From an uncultured Armatimonadota bacterium (GTDB taxonomy: Bacteria; Armatimonadota; Fimbriimonadia; Fimbriimonadales; Fimbriimonadaceae), in assembly GCA_903899015.1 (NCBI GenBank), contig CAIUHP010000043.1:1-64000 (forward strand): a stretch of DNA of 64,000 nucleotides, given 5' to 3'. This document shows positions 14,600 through 25,150 of this stretch, in pieces. The notes under the pieces are model-generated. The model searched no databases and was not told the DNA's origin. It was given only the letters and a program-made list of their open reading frames with translations. The first letter of the stretch is position 1. Every line of letters starts with the position of its first letter. The position numbers and the translations under genes were made by a program.

Positions 14600-16519
14600 C
14601 TACCCGTAAAGCATTTGAAGCAAGTCGGTTTGAAATTTGAACGGCTTTCCAGTCGAGTACTTCTGGGGAAGAACCGCACGAATAAGAACCTTAAGATTCC
14701 CCTTCGGATCGAAATAAGCGGGATTGATGGATGCAATCGGCATGGTGAGGGCTGCGTTTCCACCCGCATCAAATGTAAACGCTTGGAGGTAGATGTAGCT
14801 CTTTGCTTTCCAATTGTAAACCCAAAGTCCGCCGGCAGCTTTTGGAACAGCTTTCGCGTTGACCTGAACCGCGAGCTGAACGGGCGTGCTTGTTGGCATG
14901 ACGTAGGACGCCTGGATCTCAGCGGTATCTCCGAGACCATTTTGTTTAATGGAGGAGATATCAAACGTATTCGAGTCTTTGGATTGAATGCTTGAAACTG
15001 TCCCAGCACCGTAGGTTCCGACGTACGTCGACGCACTCACCGCCGGGACTGCCTGGGCAGCCGCAATCGGAATTCGGAGAAACCAAATATCTTCTTCGCC
15101 GTTGAAGGTCGCACCGTAAATGACACTCGTTCCCGAATTGTCAGACAATACCCCCATGTAATCTCCCATCTTCGATTGATTGGGATAGCCGATGTTTGGG
15201 TTGAAGGAAGGGCTGACCTGAGTGCTTGGCGTCCAACTCTTTCCCCCATCGTATGAAGACGAATAGTAGAGAGCCGAGTTGTTGGACGCGGGATTGGCTC
15301 GGTTGTCGTACCAACAAGCATCGAGCCGACCATTGGGCGCAATCGCCATGGCTCCAAACCAGTGACTTGCACCCATGTTTCGAGGGTCGTCGTTTACTCG
15401 AACATACGGGCTCCAGGTTTGGCCCCCGTCCGTACTGCGGGAGAAGCTCACGTCGCAAGGGTTTTGGTTGTCTATCCCAACCGAACAAAGCATATAAATC
15501 GCACCTGCATGCGGCCCATTCGATTTGTCGGTTACAATCCAAGTTTGTCCCATCAGTCCAGCGGGGTTGATTGCCGAACCAAAGACGATGCCCCCACCGA
15601 GGTCAACGTACGTCACTCGATCAAAAGTGGGCGTTTCGATTTTATATTTCGCATCTGTTGATCGAGTGAATTCGAAACCTTGACTACCAAGTGCGCCAAT
15701 ATAAAGATCGCCGTTGTTCGCGACGTCTAAGGTTCCCCAGACCGGTGAGCCCGGAATATTGATCGGATCCATCCAGGTTTTGCCACCGTCGGTAGATCTT
15801 GTAAATTGTCTGCCACCCCAATTGTTTCCTGCTGTGCTCCAAGTTTGGTAGAGATTGCCCTTCCCTGGACTATTGGTCGCATCAACAATCATCCATTGTT
15901 TATCACCACCATCTGCGGGCCCGATAAGCGAATAAGGTGTACCCGTGAGAGTCTTAAAGACATCGGTGTAAAAGGTAAGTTGCAGGCTGTTGTAGTAGAA
16001 ATTGCCAACGGCGTCAAAACCTAAAACAGGGTCACTTCGAAACACACCTTTGGTTAGTACCGTCTGGTTATGCCAAGTCTTCCCGCCGTCGGACGTCCAA
16101 GCATTTCCCGCTTGTCGAAAGTTATTGGTGACATCGTCGAATTGGCGCCAGCCCGCTACCAATCGATTTGGATTCTTTGGACTCACAGCAAATGAAGGTT
16201 CATTAGCTGCATCACCCTTGATGTTCTTCCCTTTTGCGTCCACGTTGACCTGAACGCTCTTGTACTTGCCAATTACGGCCAGAGCAGGTTCAGATACTGC
16301 GTGCTCGATGGCAGGACGCTTGGATGGAAGGTCTCCAAGTCTTTCCAGAACTGGAATCTCGTTGACTTCTTCGTCCCCAATCGAGATATTGTTCGAAGTT
16401 CGGATGATCCTCCCGAAGCGACTCTGATTCAGATCTTGCCGTGGCCGATCCAATTTGGCAGATTCTCCTGCTGGAACGAAAAGCATTAAATGGAGGCTCA
16501 GACCAATTACCGGGAGCAT
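14600..16519 (-). CDS. secreted BNR/Asp-box protein, sialidase-like propeller
   Basis: A 639-residue protein with an N-terminal signal (MLPVIGLSLHLMLFVPAGESA). It has four Asp boxes of the S-x-DGG-x-(T/S)W type near residues 142-150, 242-250, 361-369 and 422-430, marking blades of a beta-propeller. The sialidase FRIP motif and a clear arginine triad are not obvious, so glycosidase activity is uncertain. Related BNR-repeat proteins include sialidases, photosystem assembly factors and carbohydrate-binding surface proteins. The last 140 residues form a separate beta-rich domain. It lies between the MetX-like hydrolase and GH89 on the same strand with short gaps (about 45-90 bp). Confidence 0.75.
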   Translation of the reverse strand: MLPVIGLSLHLMLFVPAGESAKLDRPRQDLNQSRFGRIIRTSNNISIGDEEVNEIPVLERLGDLPSKRPAIEHAVSEPALAVIGKYKSVQVNVDAKGKNIKGDAANEPSFAVSPKNPNRLVAGWRQFDDVTNNFRQAGNAWTSDGGKTWHNQTVLTKGVFRSDPVLGFDAVGNFYYNSLQLTFYTDVFKTLTGTPYSLIGPADGGDKQWMIVDATNSPGKGNLYQTWSTAGNNWGGRQFTRSTDGGKTWMDPINIPGSPVWGTLDVANNGDLYIGALGSQGFEFTRSTDAKYKIETPTFDRVTYVDLGGGIVFGSAINPAGLMGQTWIVTDKSNGPHAGAIYMLCSVGIDNQNPCDVSFSRSTDGGQTWSPYVRVNDDPRNMGASHWFGAMAIAPNGRLDACWYDNRANPASNNSALYYSSSYDGGKSWTPSTQVSPSFNPNIGYPNQSKMGDYMGVLSDNSGTSVIYGATFNGEEDIWFLRIPIAAAQAVPAVSASTYVGTYGAGTVSSIQSKDSNTFDISSIKQNGLGDTAEIQASYVMPTSTPVQLAVQVNAKAVPKAAGGLWVYNWKAKSYIYLQAFTFDAGGNAALTMPIASINPAYFDPKGNLKVLIRAVLPQKYSTGKPFKFQTDLLQMLYG

Positions 16520-16564
16520 GCAGCCATTATCCCTGTTGGCAGAGTCTCGAGCCCCAATTCCTCG

Positions 16565-19150
16565 TCATATCTTCTGAATAAGTATTCGCCCTGTCGAATC
16601 GTTTCCGCCGTCACCATAGACCGATAACATAAGAATGTATTGGGCATGAGGATCTAGTCGACTCAAGTTAAGCTGATACAAGTTGTCTTTGGTCACCATT
16701 CCACTCCGACCTGGGTGCGCGTCAGACGACACCGTCTGACTTCCGACTGCCATCTCAGTCTTCTTCAAGATCGACGCATCCGCAATCACGATCGCATTGT
16801 TTCCATGCTGGTATTCAACTGTGACCTTATAGGTTCCCGCGCCTAGTGACTTAACCTTTGATGTGATATCCCACGAAAGGGTTTGCAAATGGGCAGCCGA
16901 ATGGCTAAGCGTCCAACTCCATTTTTGGTCGTCAGCCGCGCGTTCGCGCCAAAAAGCCACCGATCGAGCGAACATCGCCTTGTTGGCGGCGAACAAAGAT
17001 TCTATCGTTTGAAAACGATTTCCTGCCGGCGCCACTGGATACTGAGTTCGATTGGATCGGACCCAGACGATTTCTTGTTTCAGTCCGTTGTAGTCGGGCG
17101 ATATGCGTGAGTCCTTCATCGAGCGGGAAGCATTGGTCAAGAAATTCTTCCAACGAGGCAAATAATAGTCTCGGGTAAGACCCGACCAACTTCGATATGC
17201 GTAGTCACTAAGATCGGTTTGGCCAGGCGTCCAAAGGGTGACTAACTGGCGAGCGTTGCGTTCGAGTAGATCTTTCTCCTGGCGTGTCGCACCCTTTGCT
17301 CGTGAACCTGCAATCCAAGAGCCTAGTTGAGTAAATCCGCCAGCACCGAGAGCCTTATCATCGCTCTCAAGCAGGTGCAGAAACTGGGCTGAGAGAGCGT
17401 CAAATCGAGCTTGATCCTTTCGTGAGTAGGCATCGCTCAATTGCTGATAGATCTGAACTCCACTATCATTGAAAAGCTGTCGCATCGCGTCGATGCAATC
17501 GCTCAGGTAAGTCTCTTCTTTCTGGAGCTTCGGACCGCAAGCCAGCAGGAGTTCCGTAACTTGAAGCATCTTTCCCAAATCGTGCTTCAGGTTCGAATCA
17601 CCCCACGAAGAGGTGCTTTGAATCCCAAACCTTGGCCTAGCGCAGAGTAGGTTTTCCGATTCATGACCTAGCAAATCTTGTGCCAAAATCTTCCACGCCT
17701 GAATCGCTTTCGGATCGGTAGCGCCATATCTTCGAACCACGTAATCGGCGATCCACGAGTCCAAATTCACATCTGATTTCTCCCAGATCATATCACTGAA
17801 GAGATCATAGAAAGCCGGGTTCGTATCCAACCCTTCATCCAAGACTCCTAACCCCACGTTGTTTTTAGAATCTTTTGCCAGCAGCGACGATGGAATCGTC
17901 GCCGCCATTTTCAATGATCCACCAAGTGACTCATGCCCTCCAAATGTATTGACGACAGTGTAGGTCCAGGGTCTTCCCGCAAAGTCAACAGGATTCGCCT
18001 TGGTCGGATAGGACTGCAAGTATTCGACCAAGACATGGGATGGATCTGTCCCCTTTAAGAGTGCCACCGGTGGGTTTCCGCTCCATCCCTGAAGCACCCA
18101 AGTAGCTTCTGGATTGTTCTTCCGCATCGCCAACTGAACGGCTCGTGCACAGGCACCGAGGTCGAGCCCGGCAGAACGCCCCCCTTCGTGGAAAAGGTCG
18201 CCGCCGTAGAACTTGCCTTTTCCGTAGAGGCGGTAACGTTCCGAATACCAAAGCGACGCTACGGTTTGAAAGGAAGGATCAAGCGGGCTCAGAACGGAGG
18301 GTCTTTGATATCCTCCCGCCCACTTACCTTGATCAAGGATGCGAGCATGAGGGAGATACTTTGGCAACGTAGTGGGAACGATTCCACAAAAGCCTTGCTC
18401 CACCGGCTCCATCCCGAATTCCTTCATGCGACCGAGAACTCTTTTGGCCAGGTTGTACTCTTCATCGATGAGACCATCCGGAACGGGACCACCTTCTCCT
18501 TCTAAGTTGCCCATCAGCCACCAAGCCGTATAGGCATTGCTTGGAATGAAGGAAGCGATATCATTCTTTGAATATCCGAGCTTGACAAGAACTCCCTTCC
18601 AAACTTTCTCATTGCCAAGCGCCATCAGTGGATTACGAACGCCACTCATGGCGAGCATGTCGATCTCACGCTCCCAGTCCTTCCACCCCCATGAGGTGGC
18701 CGTGTAACAGAAAGTGCAGTAGTTGAGGTAGCTGGTGTTGCGATAGGGGGAAACTTTACGAAGCTTTGAAACTGGTCGAATCAACTTTTTGGGAAAGTGA
18801 AGGTGATCTCCTCGAGTTGATATCTGACAATGCGCCACATGCTTGAGATACCAATTCAAAGCAGAAGCCAGACTTACACCATCATTCCCGCGCAAAACGA
18901 TTTGCTGTCTGACCGTCTCAATTTCAAAAACCGGCATTCCGCTGGCGGATGGAATACGCTCAACTTGGAACTCGTTTTCGTGTCCAGCGCAGATGCGATG
19001 GATCAAGCTTAAAGTCGATTTCTCCGCCACATTCAGCGTCTGGGATCGAGCGATTGGTCCGATTGCCAAGGCGAACAACCCGATGCAAAAGTGCCGAAAA
19101 ATTCTATGAGCCTGTTTCACGGTTAGAAATGCATTATGGATTCGCCCCAA
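16565..19150 (-). CDS. alpha-N-acetylglucosaminidase (GH89, NAGLU-like)
   Basis: An 861-residue secreted enzyme that removes terminal alpha-linked N-acetylglucosamine, for example from heparan-type or mucin glycans. The family signature is clear: YRNTSYLNYCTFCYTATSWG, WKDWEREIDMLAMSGVRNPL, NAYTAWWLMGNLEGEGGPVP, DPFHE-like GGDLFHEGG and WVLQGWSGNPP. A small N-terminal domain, a TIM-barrel and an alpha-helical C-terminal domain follow as in human NAGLU, and the last 130 residues add a beta-sandwich. The N-terminus KQAHRIFRHFCIGLFALAIG is a signal peptide. TTG at 19150 is the longest start; GTG at 19120 would give a neater signal. No ribosome-binding site distinguishes them. Confidence 0.9.
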   Translation of the reverse strand: MGRIHNAFLTVKQAHRIFRHFCIGLFALAIGPIARSQTLNVAEKSTLSLIHRICAGHENEFQVERIPSASGMPVFEIETVRQQIVLRGNDGVSLASALNWYLKHVAHCQISTRGDHLHFPKKLIRPVSKLRKVSPYRNTSYLNYCTFCYTATSWGWKDWEREIDMLAMSGVRNPLMALGNEKVWKGVLVKLGYSKNDIASFIPSNAYTAWWLMGNLEGEGGPVPDGLIDEEYNLAKRVLGRMKEFGMEPVEQGFCGIVPTTLPKYLPHARILDQGKWAGGYQRPSVLSPLDPSFQTVASLWYSERYRLYGKGKFYGGDLFHEGGRSAGLDLGACARAVQLAMRKNNPEATWVLQGWSGNPPVALLKGTDPSHVLVEYLQSYPTKANPVDFAGRPWTYTVVNTFGGHESLGGSLKMAATIPSSLLAKDSKNNVGLGVLDEGLDTNPAFYDLFSDMIWEKSDVNLDSWIADYVVRRYGATDPKAIQAWKILAQDLLGHESENLLCARPRFGIQSTSSWGDSNLKHDLGKMLQVTELLLACGPKLQKEETYLSDCIDAMRQLFNDSGVQIYQQLSDAYSRKDQARFDALSAQFLHLLESDDKALGAGGFTQLGSWIAGSRAKGATRQEKDLLERNARQLVTLWTPGQTDLSDYAYRSWSGLTRDYYLPRWKNFLTNASRSMKDSRISPDYNGLKQEIVWVRSNRTQYPVAPAGNRFQTIESLFAANKAMFARSVAFWRERAADDQKWSWTLSHSAAHLQTLSWDITSKVKSLGAGTYKVTVEYQHGNNAIVIADASILKKTEMAVGSQTVSSDAHPGRSGMVTKDNLYQLNLSRLDPHAQYILMLSVYGDGGNDSTGRILIQKI

Positions 19151-19227
19151 AATACTTGACTAAAACGGTGTGTGTATTCGGCTCGTCGGCGAGTTTTGAG
19201 GTTCCCGAGGAATCACATAAATGAAAG

Positions 19228-19260
19228 GGCCCTCAAACTTTTGCAAAAAGCTCGAGGACC
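19228..19260 (-). terminator. hairpin after pseudopilin gene
   Basis: On the minus strand, GGTCCTC pairs with GAGGGCC and an inner CTTTT pairs with AAAAG around a TGC loop. It starts 20 bases downstream of the pseudopilin stop and is followed by CTTTCATTT. Confidence 0.55.
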
Positions 19261-19279
19261 TACGGTTGATCGACAAAGA

Positions 19280-20047
19280 TTATTGTTGATAGGGTGAATG
19301 CTGGTTCACGTTGATCGAAGGATCAAACGTTTGCTTCCATTTTCGGTACTTAGCGTGGGTATCGCAGAACTCATAGTTGGCTCCGCCGGAGTGGCGATGA
19401 GTTGAAATCGCACCGGTAAGCTCATCCATCTCGTTTGCCGGAGCATTTGCGTTGATGGGTGGGAAGAACCAGGGGTGATAAATGTCATCGCAGAATGGTG
19501 CGAGAGGATTTCCAGATGGCTCACTATGACGCTCGGCGAAGTCGATGGTTTTGGCGGTCTGCCTCACCTGAGATTCATTCAACCCCCAGACGAACCAACC
19601 GTTGATCAGATACGAGATAACGTGAGGACCACCGATATTCACCACGTCCGGGCAACTCTGATCGAAAGGCGTCGGGTCATCTGGGCATGCAAACAGTTTT
19701 TGTCGGAACATCGAATCTTCAGTGCTACTTCCTCCGTGACCGGTGTAAGGGAGCATCTTCGCGAAGATCGATCCGTTGTCTGGCTCTTCTATACTTCCAT
19801 CCGCGTCATCAACATCTGGTTGAGCATCCGTCATTTTCGACTGAGGATAGGTGAAGTCGCTGTCCTGGTTGTACATTTCGAGCGCAACACCTATTTGGCG
19901 AAAGTTCGAAAGGCACTGGGTTTTCTTAGCTGCTTCTTTGGCCTGAGCAAAGACCGGGAAGAGGATAGCGGCAAGAATCGCAATGATTGCGATCACCACA
20001 AGTAGTTCGATCAAGGTGAATCCGCATTCACTGTGTGTCTTTCTCAT
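19280..20047 (-). CDS. pseudopilin-like exported protein (second copy)
   Basis: A 255-residue protein with the leader [18 protein letters not shown], then [16 protein letters not shown] and [20 protein letters not shown], so the same architecture as the gene at 9069. The C-terminal part keeps the [20 protein letters not shown] segment equivalent to the H-x-DG motif. The start is placed at the second ATG (20047) rather than 20053 because a perfect TATAAT ends 8 bases upstream of it, and the first ATG would lie too close to be transcribed. It stands alone, with a terminator hairpin behind it, unlike the operon copy at 9 kb. Confidence 0.85.
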   Translation of the reverse strand: MRKTHSECGFTLIELLVVIAIIAILAAILFPVFAQAKEAAKKTQCLSNFRQIGVALEMYNQDSDFTYPQSKMTDAQPDVDDADGSIEEPDNGSIFAKMLPYTGHGGSSTEDSMFRQKLFACPDDPTPFDQSCPDVVNIGGPHVISYLINGWFVWGLNESQVRQTAKTIDFAERHSEPSGNPLAPFCDDIYHPWFFPPINANAPANEMDELTGAISTHRHSGGANYEFCDTHAKYRKWKQTFDPSINVNQHSPYQQ

Positions 20048-20055
20048 TGCCATAC

Positions 20056-20061
20056 ATTATA
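20056..20061 (-). promoter_or_regulatory. -10 box (TATAAT) 8 bases before pseudopilin start
   Basis: Perfect TATAAT on the minus strand, 8 bases upstream of the ATG at 20047 and only 2 bases upstream of the ATG at 20053. It implies a leader of zero to two bases and favours the downstream start. Confidence 0.5.
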
Positions 20062-20161
20062 AGAGGAATATTCTCAACCGATCGTTCACGGTTCAGAATT
20101 GCTAACAGAGCGAGCGAACCGTGATGATCCGCATCCGCCCACAAGGTTTCCATTAGGGCCC

Positions 20162-21229
20162 CTAATGAAACAAACTGGGCTGAACAACGACTTCGTCTGG
20201 GTCGGCGAAGTTACTAAGCCCAATACCAGCGAGCCGATATCTTGTGTTGGGGCTCAATTCCACTCGATCATGTAGCCACAGGGCAACTTCAAGGAATTCT
20301 TCGAACGTCGCCGGCGGTGACTCGGGAGTGTGGCTACGAGTAATTTGAATGAACTCACTAGTTTTCAACTTCAAAACCACGGTTCGGCCAATCCGCGAAT
20401 CTTCTCCTGCAGAACTCCAGACTCGCTCTGCGAGCCGAATAATCGTGTCTCGGGTTTCTTCCAGCGGCACATCTCGACCGAATGTGTCCTCATTCGAAAT
20501 CGATTGCGTGGGTCGATTGGGTTGAACTTCACTTACGTCGATTCCGCGAGCCAACTCGTATAGCCTTCTCCCGAACGTACCAAAATTGCTTTCTAGCGCT
20601 GCTAGTTCAAGTGCGTAGATGTCCCCTACCGTTTTGAGGGCTAGTTGACTCATTCTCTCTTCGGTAACTTTGCCGACACCCGGAATTTTGCCAACTGCAA
20701 GTGGAAGTAGAAACGCCTGAACGTCCTCGGGTCGAAGTTCGAATAGACCATTCGGCTTATTCCAATCCGATGCAATCTTGGCCAAGAATTTATTCGGTGC
20801 AATGCCCGCAGAGGCATTCAAATTCAATTCATCTCGAATTGCCCGGCGGATCTCAATCGCAACTTCGAGCCCAGATTTCAGGCCACTCTTAGTTTCTGTA
20901 ACATCGAGATAGGCCTCGTCAAGGGATAGGGGTTCAATCAAATCCGTATGGCGACCGAATATTTCTCGAATCGCCTGAGAAACCGCGCGATATCTTGTGA
21001 AGTCGGGAGGAACGAATATCGCATGAGGACAAAGTCTCTCAGCAGTCAACGCGGGCATGGCCGATCGAACACCGAATTTCCTCGCTTCATACGAGGCCGC
21101 GCATACTACCGAGCGAGTACCGAGCCAAGCCACCACCACCGGCTTGCCCCTCAAATCGGGGGCATCCCTCTGCTCGACCGAAGCATAGAAAGCATCCATA
21201 TCGATATGCACGATTTGGCGCCCGTTCAT
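20162..21229 (-). CDS. dinB: DNA polymerase IV (Y-family translesion polymerase)
   Basis: A 355-residue Y-family polymerase that copies past damaged bases. The palm motif HIDMDAFYASVEQRD is at residues 8-22 and the second metal-binding motif SLDEAYLDVTE near 102-112. The helix-hairpin-helix IPGVGKVTEERMSQL and the little-finger domain with a DVPLEETRDTIIRLAERVW segment follow. The C-terminus ends in QPSLF-H, close to the QLSLF-type clamp-binding peptide, so it probably binds the sliding clamp. The length is normal. ATG at 21229 follows a TACAAT box by 8 bases. No GAAC/GTTC-type LexA box was recognised upstream. Confidence 0.95.
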   Translation of the reverse strand: MNGRQIVHIDMDAFYASVEQRDAPDLRGKPVVVAWLGTRSVVCAASYEARKFGVRSAMPALTAERLCPHAIFVPPDFTRYRAVSQAIREIFGRHTDLIEPLSLDEAYLDVTETKSGLKSGLEVAIEIRRAIRDELNLNASAGIAPNKFLAKIASDWNKPNGLFELRPEDVQAFLLPLAVGKIPGVGKVTEERMSQLALKTVGDIYALELAALESNFGTFGRRLYELARGIDVSEVQPNRPTQSISNEDTFGRDVPLEETRDTIIRLAERVWSSAGEDSRIGRTVVLKLKTSEFIQITRSHTPESPPATFEEFLEVALWLHDRVELSPNTRYRLAGIGLSNFADPDEVVVQPSLFH

Positions 21230-21237
21230 GTCTGCTT

Positions 21238-21243
21238 ATTGTA
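21238..21243 (-). promoter_or_regulatory. -10 box (TACAAT) 8 bases before dinB start
   Basis: TACAAT on the minus strand matches five of six consensus bases and ends 8 bases before the ATG. Transcription would begin one or two bases ahead of the start codon. The -35 region is weak. Confidence 0.4.
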
Positions 21244-21339
21244 GTGTGATTCCTGAACTCAAGTCAGGGGGCGATGGCTCGCATTTTGAACGAGTAAAGA
21301 ATCTCGCCATGTAGACTAACCATTCCGACAGGTTCAAAG

Positions 21340-23661
21340 ATGAAGTTCGTCCTCCCATTCTCATTCCTTACCTTCGCGCTTGCCTCATGCGCTCTAGCGA
21401 ACGATCGTCAGCCAAACGCTTTCGAGACTGCTTCAAAGTTACATGACACGCTAGAAGTGCTCTCCCCATCGGCCATTCATCTGGACGGGTGGATCGGCAA
21501 GCGCGTGAGTGCGAACGAGAGCAATCGACTTTTGAACGTGGATACTGAGCCACTTCTACAAGGCTTTCGCAAGAAGCCGGGAACGCATCCGTGGATTGGC
21601 GAGCACATTGGCAAATGGCTTCATGCGGCGACTCTTGCCTGGTCTTACACCGGTGATCCACGTCTTAAATCAAAGCTCGATAAGGCAGTTGTCGAACTCG
21701 TCAAAGCGCAAGAACCGGATGGATATCTTGGAACTTATGTCCCGAACGAAAGGTTCGGACTCTTCAACGGAGCCGACTGGGATGTTTGGTCACACAAATA
21801 CAATCTCATCGGCCTACTGACCTACTACCAATACACCAGCAATAAGCCCGCACTGAATGCTTGCCGTAAAATGGGCGACCTCCTGATCCACACTTTTGGT
21901 CCCGGTCGACAGAGCATTCTCTCTGCCGGAACACACATGGGAATGGCAGCAACGAGTGTTCTGGAGCCGATCGTCCTTCTCTACCGAACAACCGGCGATC
22001 AACGCTATCTGAACTTTGCCAAGTACATCGTCCAGTCCTGGGACGAACCCAACGGACCTAGAATTCTCTCGACGCTACAGACGGTTGGTCAAGTCAATAA
22101 GACCGCCAATGGAAAGGCTTACGAGATGCTCTCGAATCTGGTTGGCCTTTGTGAACTGGCGCGCGCGACTGGCGACCATCGATATTTGACACCGGTCATG
22201 AACGCCTGGAAAGATATCGTGAGTAAGCGCCTCTATTTAACGGGCAGCGCGAGTCATGGTGAACACTTCGGTGCTGACTACGAGTTACCCAATGATGGGG
22301 CTTCCGCAATCGCTGAAACGTGCGTTACGACCACCTGGATTCAACTCAATCTTCAGCTACTTCGCTTCACCGGGGATACGCAATATGCGAACGAACTGGA
22401 AAAATCGATTTATAACCATCTCGCTGCCGCTCAAGATCCGAAGGGCGGAGACTGGTGTTACTACACACCCCTGAAAGGTAAGAAGCCTTACGATGCTGGG
22501 ATTACATGTTGCCACTCTAGTGGACCACGAGGTATGGCACTCGTACCAACCACTGCCTACCTAATAGAACACGTCGGGAATGTCGATCGCCTATTAGTCA
22601 ACACCTACGAAACAAGTTCGGTGAAAACGAAGCTTGGTGGACAAGAGGTTTTTATTGAACAACAAAGCAAGTTTCCAGCTAATGGGAAATCCACATTAGT
22701 TGTCCACACTACGCATGCATCAAAGTTCTCGTTGGGTATCCGACAAGCTCCGTGGTCAACACCCATCGTGCTAAGAATAAACGGACATAAAGCTTCTTAT
22801 AAAACAGTCAAAGGATGGGCTACGATTGCTATTAGAAAGTGGTCGAACCGAGACCGAGTAGAAATTCAATTTTCGATTCGACCCCAAATCATTGAAGGGG
22901 ATCACGGAAATCAAGGTACTTCGGCGGTGAAATGGGGTCCGTTTGTGATGGCATACGACGGAGCTTTCAATCCCAATCTTTCGAAACCGGGATCGACTGC
23001 GCTTGCGGCCCACCCCAACTTTAGGTATGCCAGCAAGGGACAATCGATCAAGTTGTCAACAGCGATCAGTTCTCCGGCTTTTGCAGGTGCGAAATTGGCA
23101 ACGTTTGTTCCCTTTGCCGACGCCGGATCTACGGGAGGGACTTATCGGGTATGGCTACCCAAGAAGCCAGTCGCGTCCTCTGAGGGCGAGTCACTCCTCA
23201 GTAATGGGCACGAAAGCCGATCTCGGCAAGGCAATATTCCGGGGACGATACTGGAAGAATTCGAAGACTCCCAAGTCGTAACCTTCGATAACAGCCGCAG
23301 AGACTTAGACTGGTTTGCAGTAACTCTTGATCACGCCGTTACCATCCAAAAAGTGATATTCAAAGCTGGAAGTGTTTTTCATGATGGCGGTTGGTTCGAT
23401 TCCGCCGAAAGGAAGCCAATGATCCAGGTTCAGACGACACCGAGTGGACCATGGAAAGACCTTGTCGAGATTGCAGGTTATCCTGCCACCACCGCAACAA
23501 GCTGTGAAACTTTGGTCGATCCTCAGCAAAGAACGTTTGTGGTTCAACTTCAGCAACCGGTAGTGGTTACCGGGATCCGGGTGATCGGCAAGCCAGCTTC
23601 GGGCGATAACCCGAACCAAGCCTTTGCATCGTGTGCCGGCCTTCGTGCTTATAGAAAGTAA
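21340..23661 (+). CDS. GH127 family beta-L-arabinofuranosidase-like enzyme
   Basis: A 773-residue secreted protein (signal MKFVLPFSFLTFALASCALA). The (alpha/alpha)6 barrel has family motifs HPWIGEHIGKWLHAA, EPDGYLGTY and DWDVWSHKYNLIGLL. The zinc-cysteine catalytic centre is present: Glu326 and Cys328 in ETCVTTTW, and Cys390-Cys391 in ITCCHSSGPRG, matching the Glu-Cys-Cys-Cys site in which a zinc-bound cysteine is the nucleophile. After the barrel and its beta domain, the last 150 residues resemble a discoidin (F5/8 type C) carbohydrate-binding domain (WFAVTLDHAVTIQKVIFKAG). The likely role is removal of L-arabinofuranose from plant or glycoprotein glycans. A hairpin follows the stop. Confidence 0.88.
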   Translation: MKFVLPFSFLTFALASCALANDRQPNAFETASKLHDTLEVLSPSAIHLDGWIGKRVSANESNRLLNVDTEPLLQGFRKKPGTHPWIGEHIGKWLHAATLAWSYTGDPRLKSKLDKAVVELVKAQEPDGYLGTYVPNERFGLFNGADWDVWSHKYNLIGLLTYYQYTSNKPALNACRKMGDLLIHTFGPGRQSILSAGTHMGMAATSVLEPIVLLYRTTGDQRYLNFAKYIVQSWDEPNGPRILSTLQTVGQVNKTANGKAYEMLSNLVGLCELARATGDHRYLTPVMNAWKDIVSKRLYLTGSASHGEHFGADYELPNDGASAIAETCVTTTWIQLNLQLLRFTGDTQYANELEKSIYNHLAAAQDPKGGDWCYYTPLKGKKPYDAGITCCHSSGPRGMALVPTTAYLIEHVGNVDRLLVNTYETSSVKTKLGGQEVFIEQQSKFPANGKSTLVVHTTHASKFSLGIRQAPWSTPIVLRINGHKASYKTVKGWATIAIRKWSNRDRVEIQFSIRPQIIEGDHGNQGTSAVKWGPFVMAYDGAFNPNLSKPGSTALAAHPNFRYASKGQSIKLSTAISSPAFAGAKLATFVPFADAGSTGGTYRVWLPKKPVASSEGESLLSNGHESRSRQGNIPGTILEEFEDSQVVTFDNSRRDLDWFAVTLDHAVTIQKVIFKAGSVFHDGGWFDSAERKPMIQVQTTPSGPWKDLVEIAGYPATTATSCETLVDPQQRTFVVQLQQPVVVTGIRVIGKPASGDNPNQAFASCAGLRAYRK

Positions 23662-23682
23662 TTCACTGGCGTTGTCAGTGAA
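23662..23682 (+). terminator. short hairpin after GH127 gene
   Basis: TTCACTG (23662-23668) and CAGTGAA (23676-23682) pair perfectly just after the stop codon. There is no T-tract, so termination is only possible. Confidence 0.35.
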
Positions 23683-23750
23683 ACTGAGGACAGCCCCGCC
23701 TTAGCATCGGTCCATCTGAGGACGGCGTCGGCGGGTAACCTGAATGCCTC

Positions 23751-25142
23751 ATGAGCACTCGAATCGAGAAAGATACGATGGGAGAGATTGCGGTCGATTC
23801 CAGCCGATATTGGGGCGCACAAACGCAGCGCTCAATCCAAAATTTTCCAATCGGACAGGAGCGTTTCAAGATGCTCGGTTCAATCGTCCGAGCAATGGGC
23901 ATCCTCAAGAAAGGAGCAGCCGAAGCCAACCGTGACCTCGGGGAACTTGCCCCAGATATTGCTGAGCTCGTCATAAAGGCGGCCCAAGAAGTAATCGACG
24001 GCAAACTGGATGACCACTTCCCTCTCGTTGTGTTCCAAACCGGTTCCGGAACGCAGACGAATATGAATTCGAACGAAGTCATTTCAAATCGCGCGATTGA
24101 AATGGCAGGTGGAATCATGGGAAGCAAGACTCCTGTCCATCCCAACGATCACGTAAACCGGGGACAAAGTAGCAACGACACTTTTCCAACTGCGATGCAC
24201 ATTGCAGTCGTTGAAGAACTTCACCGTCAGCTTTACCCAAACGTAAAAATTCTTCGAGACACCCTCGCTGCAAAGTCAGAAGAATACAAAGATATTGTTA
24301 AGGTCGGCCGGACTCACCTCCAAGATGCAACCCCAATTACATTGGGTCAAGAAATTGGTGGTTGGGTTGCTCAAATCGATTTCTGCATGGAACAGGTTCG
24401 ATTTGCGGAGAAAGGACTTTATGAATTGGCGATCGGTGGAACCGCAGTCGGAACGGGATTAAACGCCCATCCGAAATTTGGCGATCTGGCTGCAAAGTAT
24501 TTCGCAACCGAAACTGGCTTCCCATTTGTTTCGGCTGAAAACAAGTTTGCTGCCCTTGCCGGACACGACGCCCTAGTGGCGGTTTCGGCTTCCCTGCGAA
24601 CTCTCGCCGGAGCCTTGATGAAAATGGCCAACGATGTGCGCTGGCTCGCTTCGGGCCCCAGGAACGGCATCGGAGAAATCTTGATCCCAGAAAATGAGCC
24701 CGGTAGCTCAATCATGCCGGGCAAGGTCAACCCAACCCAATGTGAAGCCATGACCATGGTTGCAGTTCAGGTTTTTGGAAACGATGCAGCAGTCGCTTTC
24801 GGCGGTTCGCAAGGTAATTTCCAGCTGAACGTTTTTAAACCCGTTATGGTTCACAACGTCCTGAGTTCCATTCAATTACTAGGCGACACATGCGTGGCCT
24901 TTAACGACAATTGTGCAGTTGGAATCACTCCCGATATCGCCAAGATTGATGCTAATTTGGAGACCAACCTCATGCAAGTAACCGCTCTCAATCGGCATGT
25001 CGGCTACGATAAAGCAGCCGCCATCGCCAAGAAGGCGCTTAAAGAAGGAACAACGCTCAAAGCGTCCGCACTCGCACTCGGTCTTACCGAAGAAGAGTTT
25101 GCGAAGTGGGTCGTTCCCATCGACATGACCCACCCCTCTTAG
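23751..25142 (+). CDS. fumC: fumarate hydratase class II
   Basis: A 463-residue cytoplasmic enzyme of the TCA cycle that interconverts fumarate and L-malate without an iron-sulfur cluster. Diagnostic motifs: [16 protein letters not shown] near the N-terminus, the substrate-binding [13 protein letters not shown] near 100, [21 protein letters not shown] near 135, [16 protein letters not shown] near 186 and the superfamily signature [16 protein letters not shown] near 320. The length is exactly that of FumC proteins. It stands alone, and the following hairpin separates it from the convergent kinase gene. Confidence 0.97.
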   Translation: MSTRIEKDTMGEIAVDSSRYWGAQTQRSIQNFPIGQERFKMLGSIVRAMGILKKGAAEANRDLGELAPDIAELVIKAAQEVIDGKLDDHFPLVVFQTGSGTQTNMNSNEVISNRAIEMAGGIMGSKTPVHPNDHVNRGQSSNDTFPTAMHIAVVEELHRQLYPNVKILRDTLAAKSEEYKDIVKVGRTHLQDATPITLGQEIGGWVAQIDFCMEQVRFAEKGLYELAIGGTAVGTGLNAHPKFGDLAAKYFATETGFPFVSAENKFAALAGHDALVAVSASLRTLAGALMKMANDVRWLASGPRNGIGEILIPENEPGSSIMPGKVNPTQCEAMTMVAVQVFGNDAAVAFGGSQGNFQLNVFKPVMVHNVLSSIQLLGDTCVAFNDNCAVGITPDIAKIDANLETNLMQVTALNRHVGYDKAAAIAKKALKEGTTLKASALALGLTEEEFAKWVVPIDMTHPS

Positions 25143-25150
25143 CGGCGCGA

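Noticed and set aside
14524-15036. 170-residue minus-strand ORF
   Set aside because: It lies entirely over the well-supported BNR protein in another frame and has an Arg/Pro/Ser-rich shadow composition.
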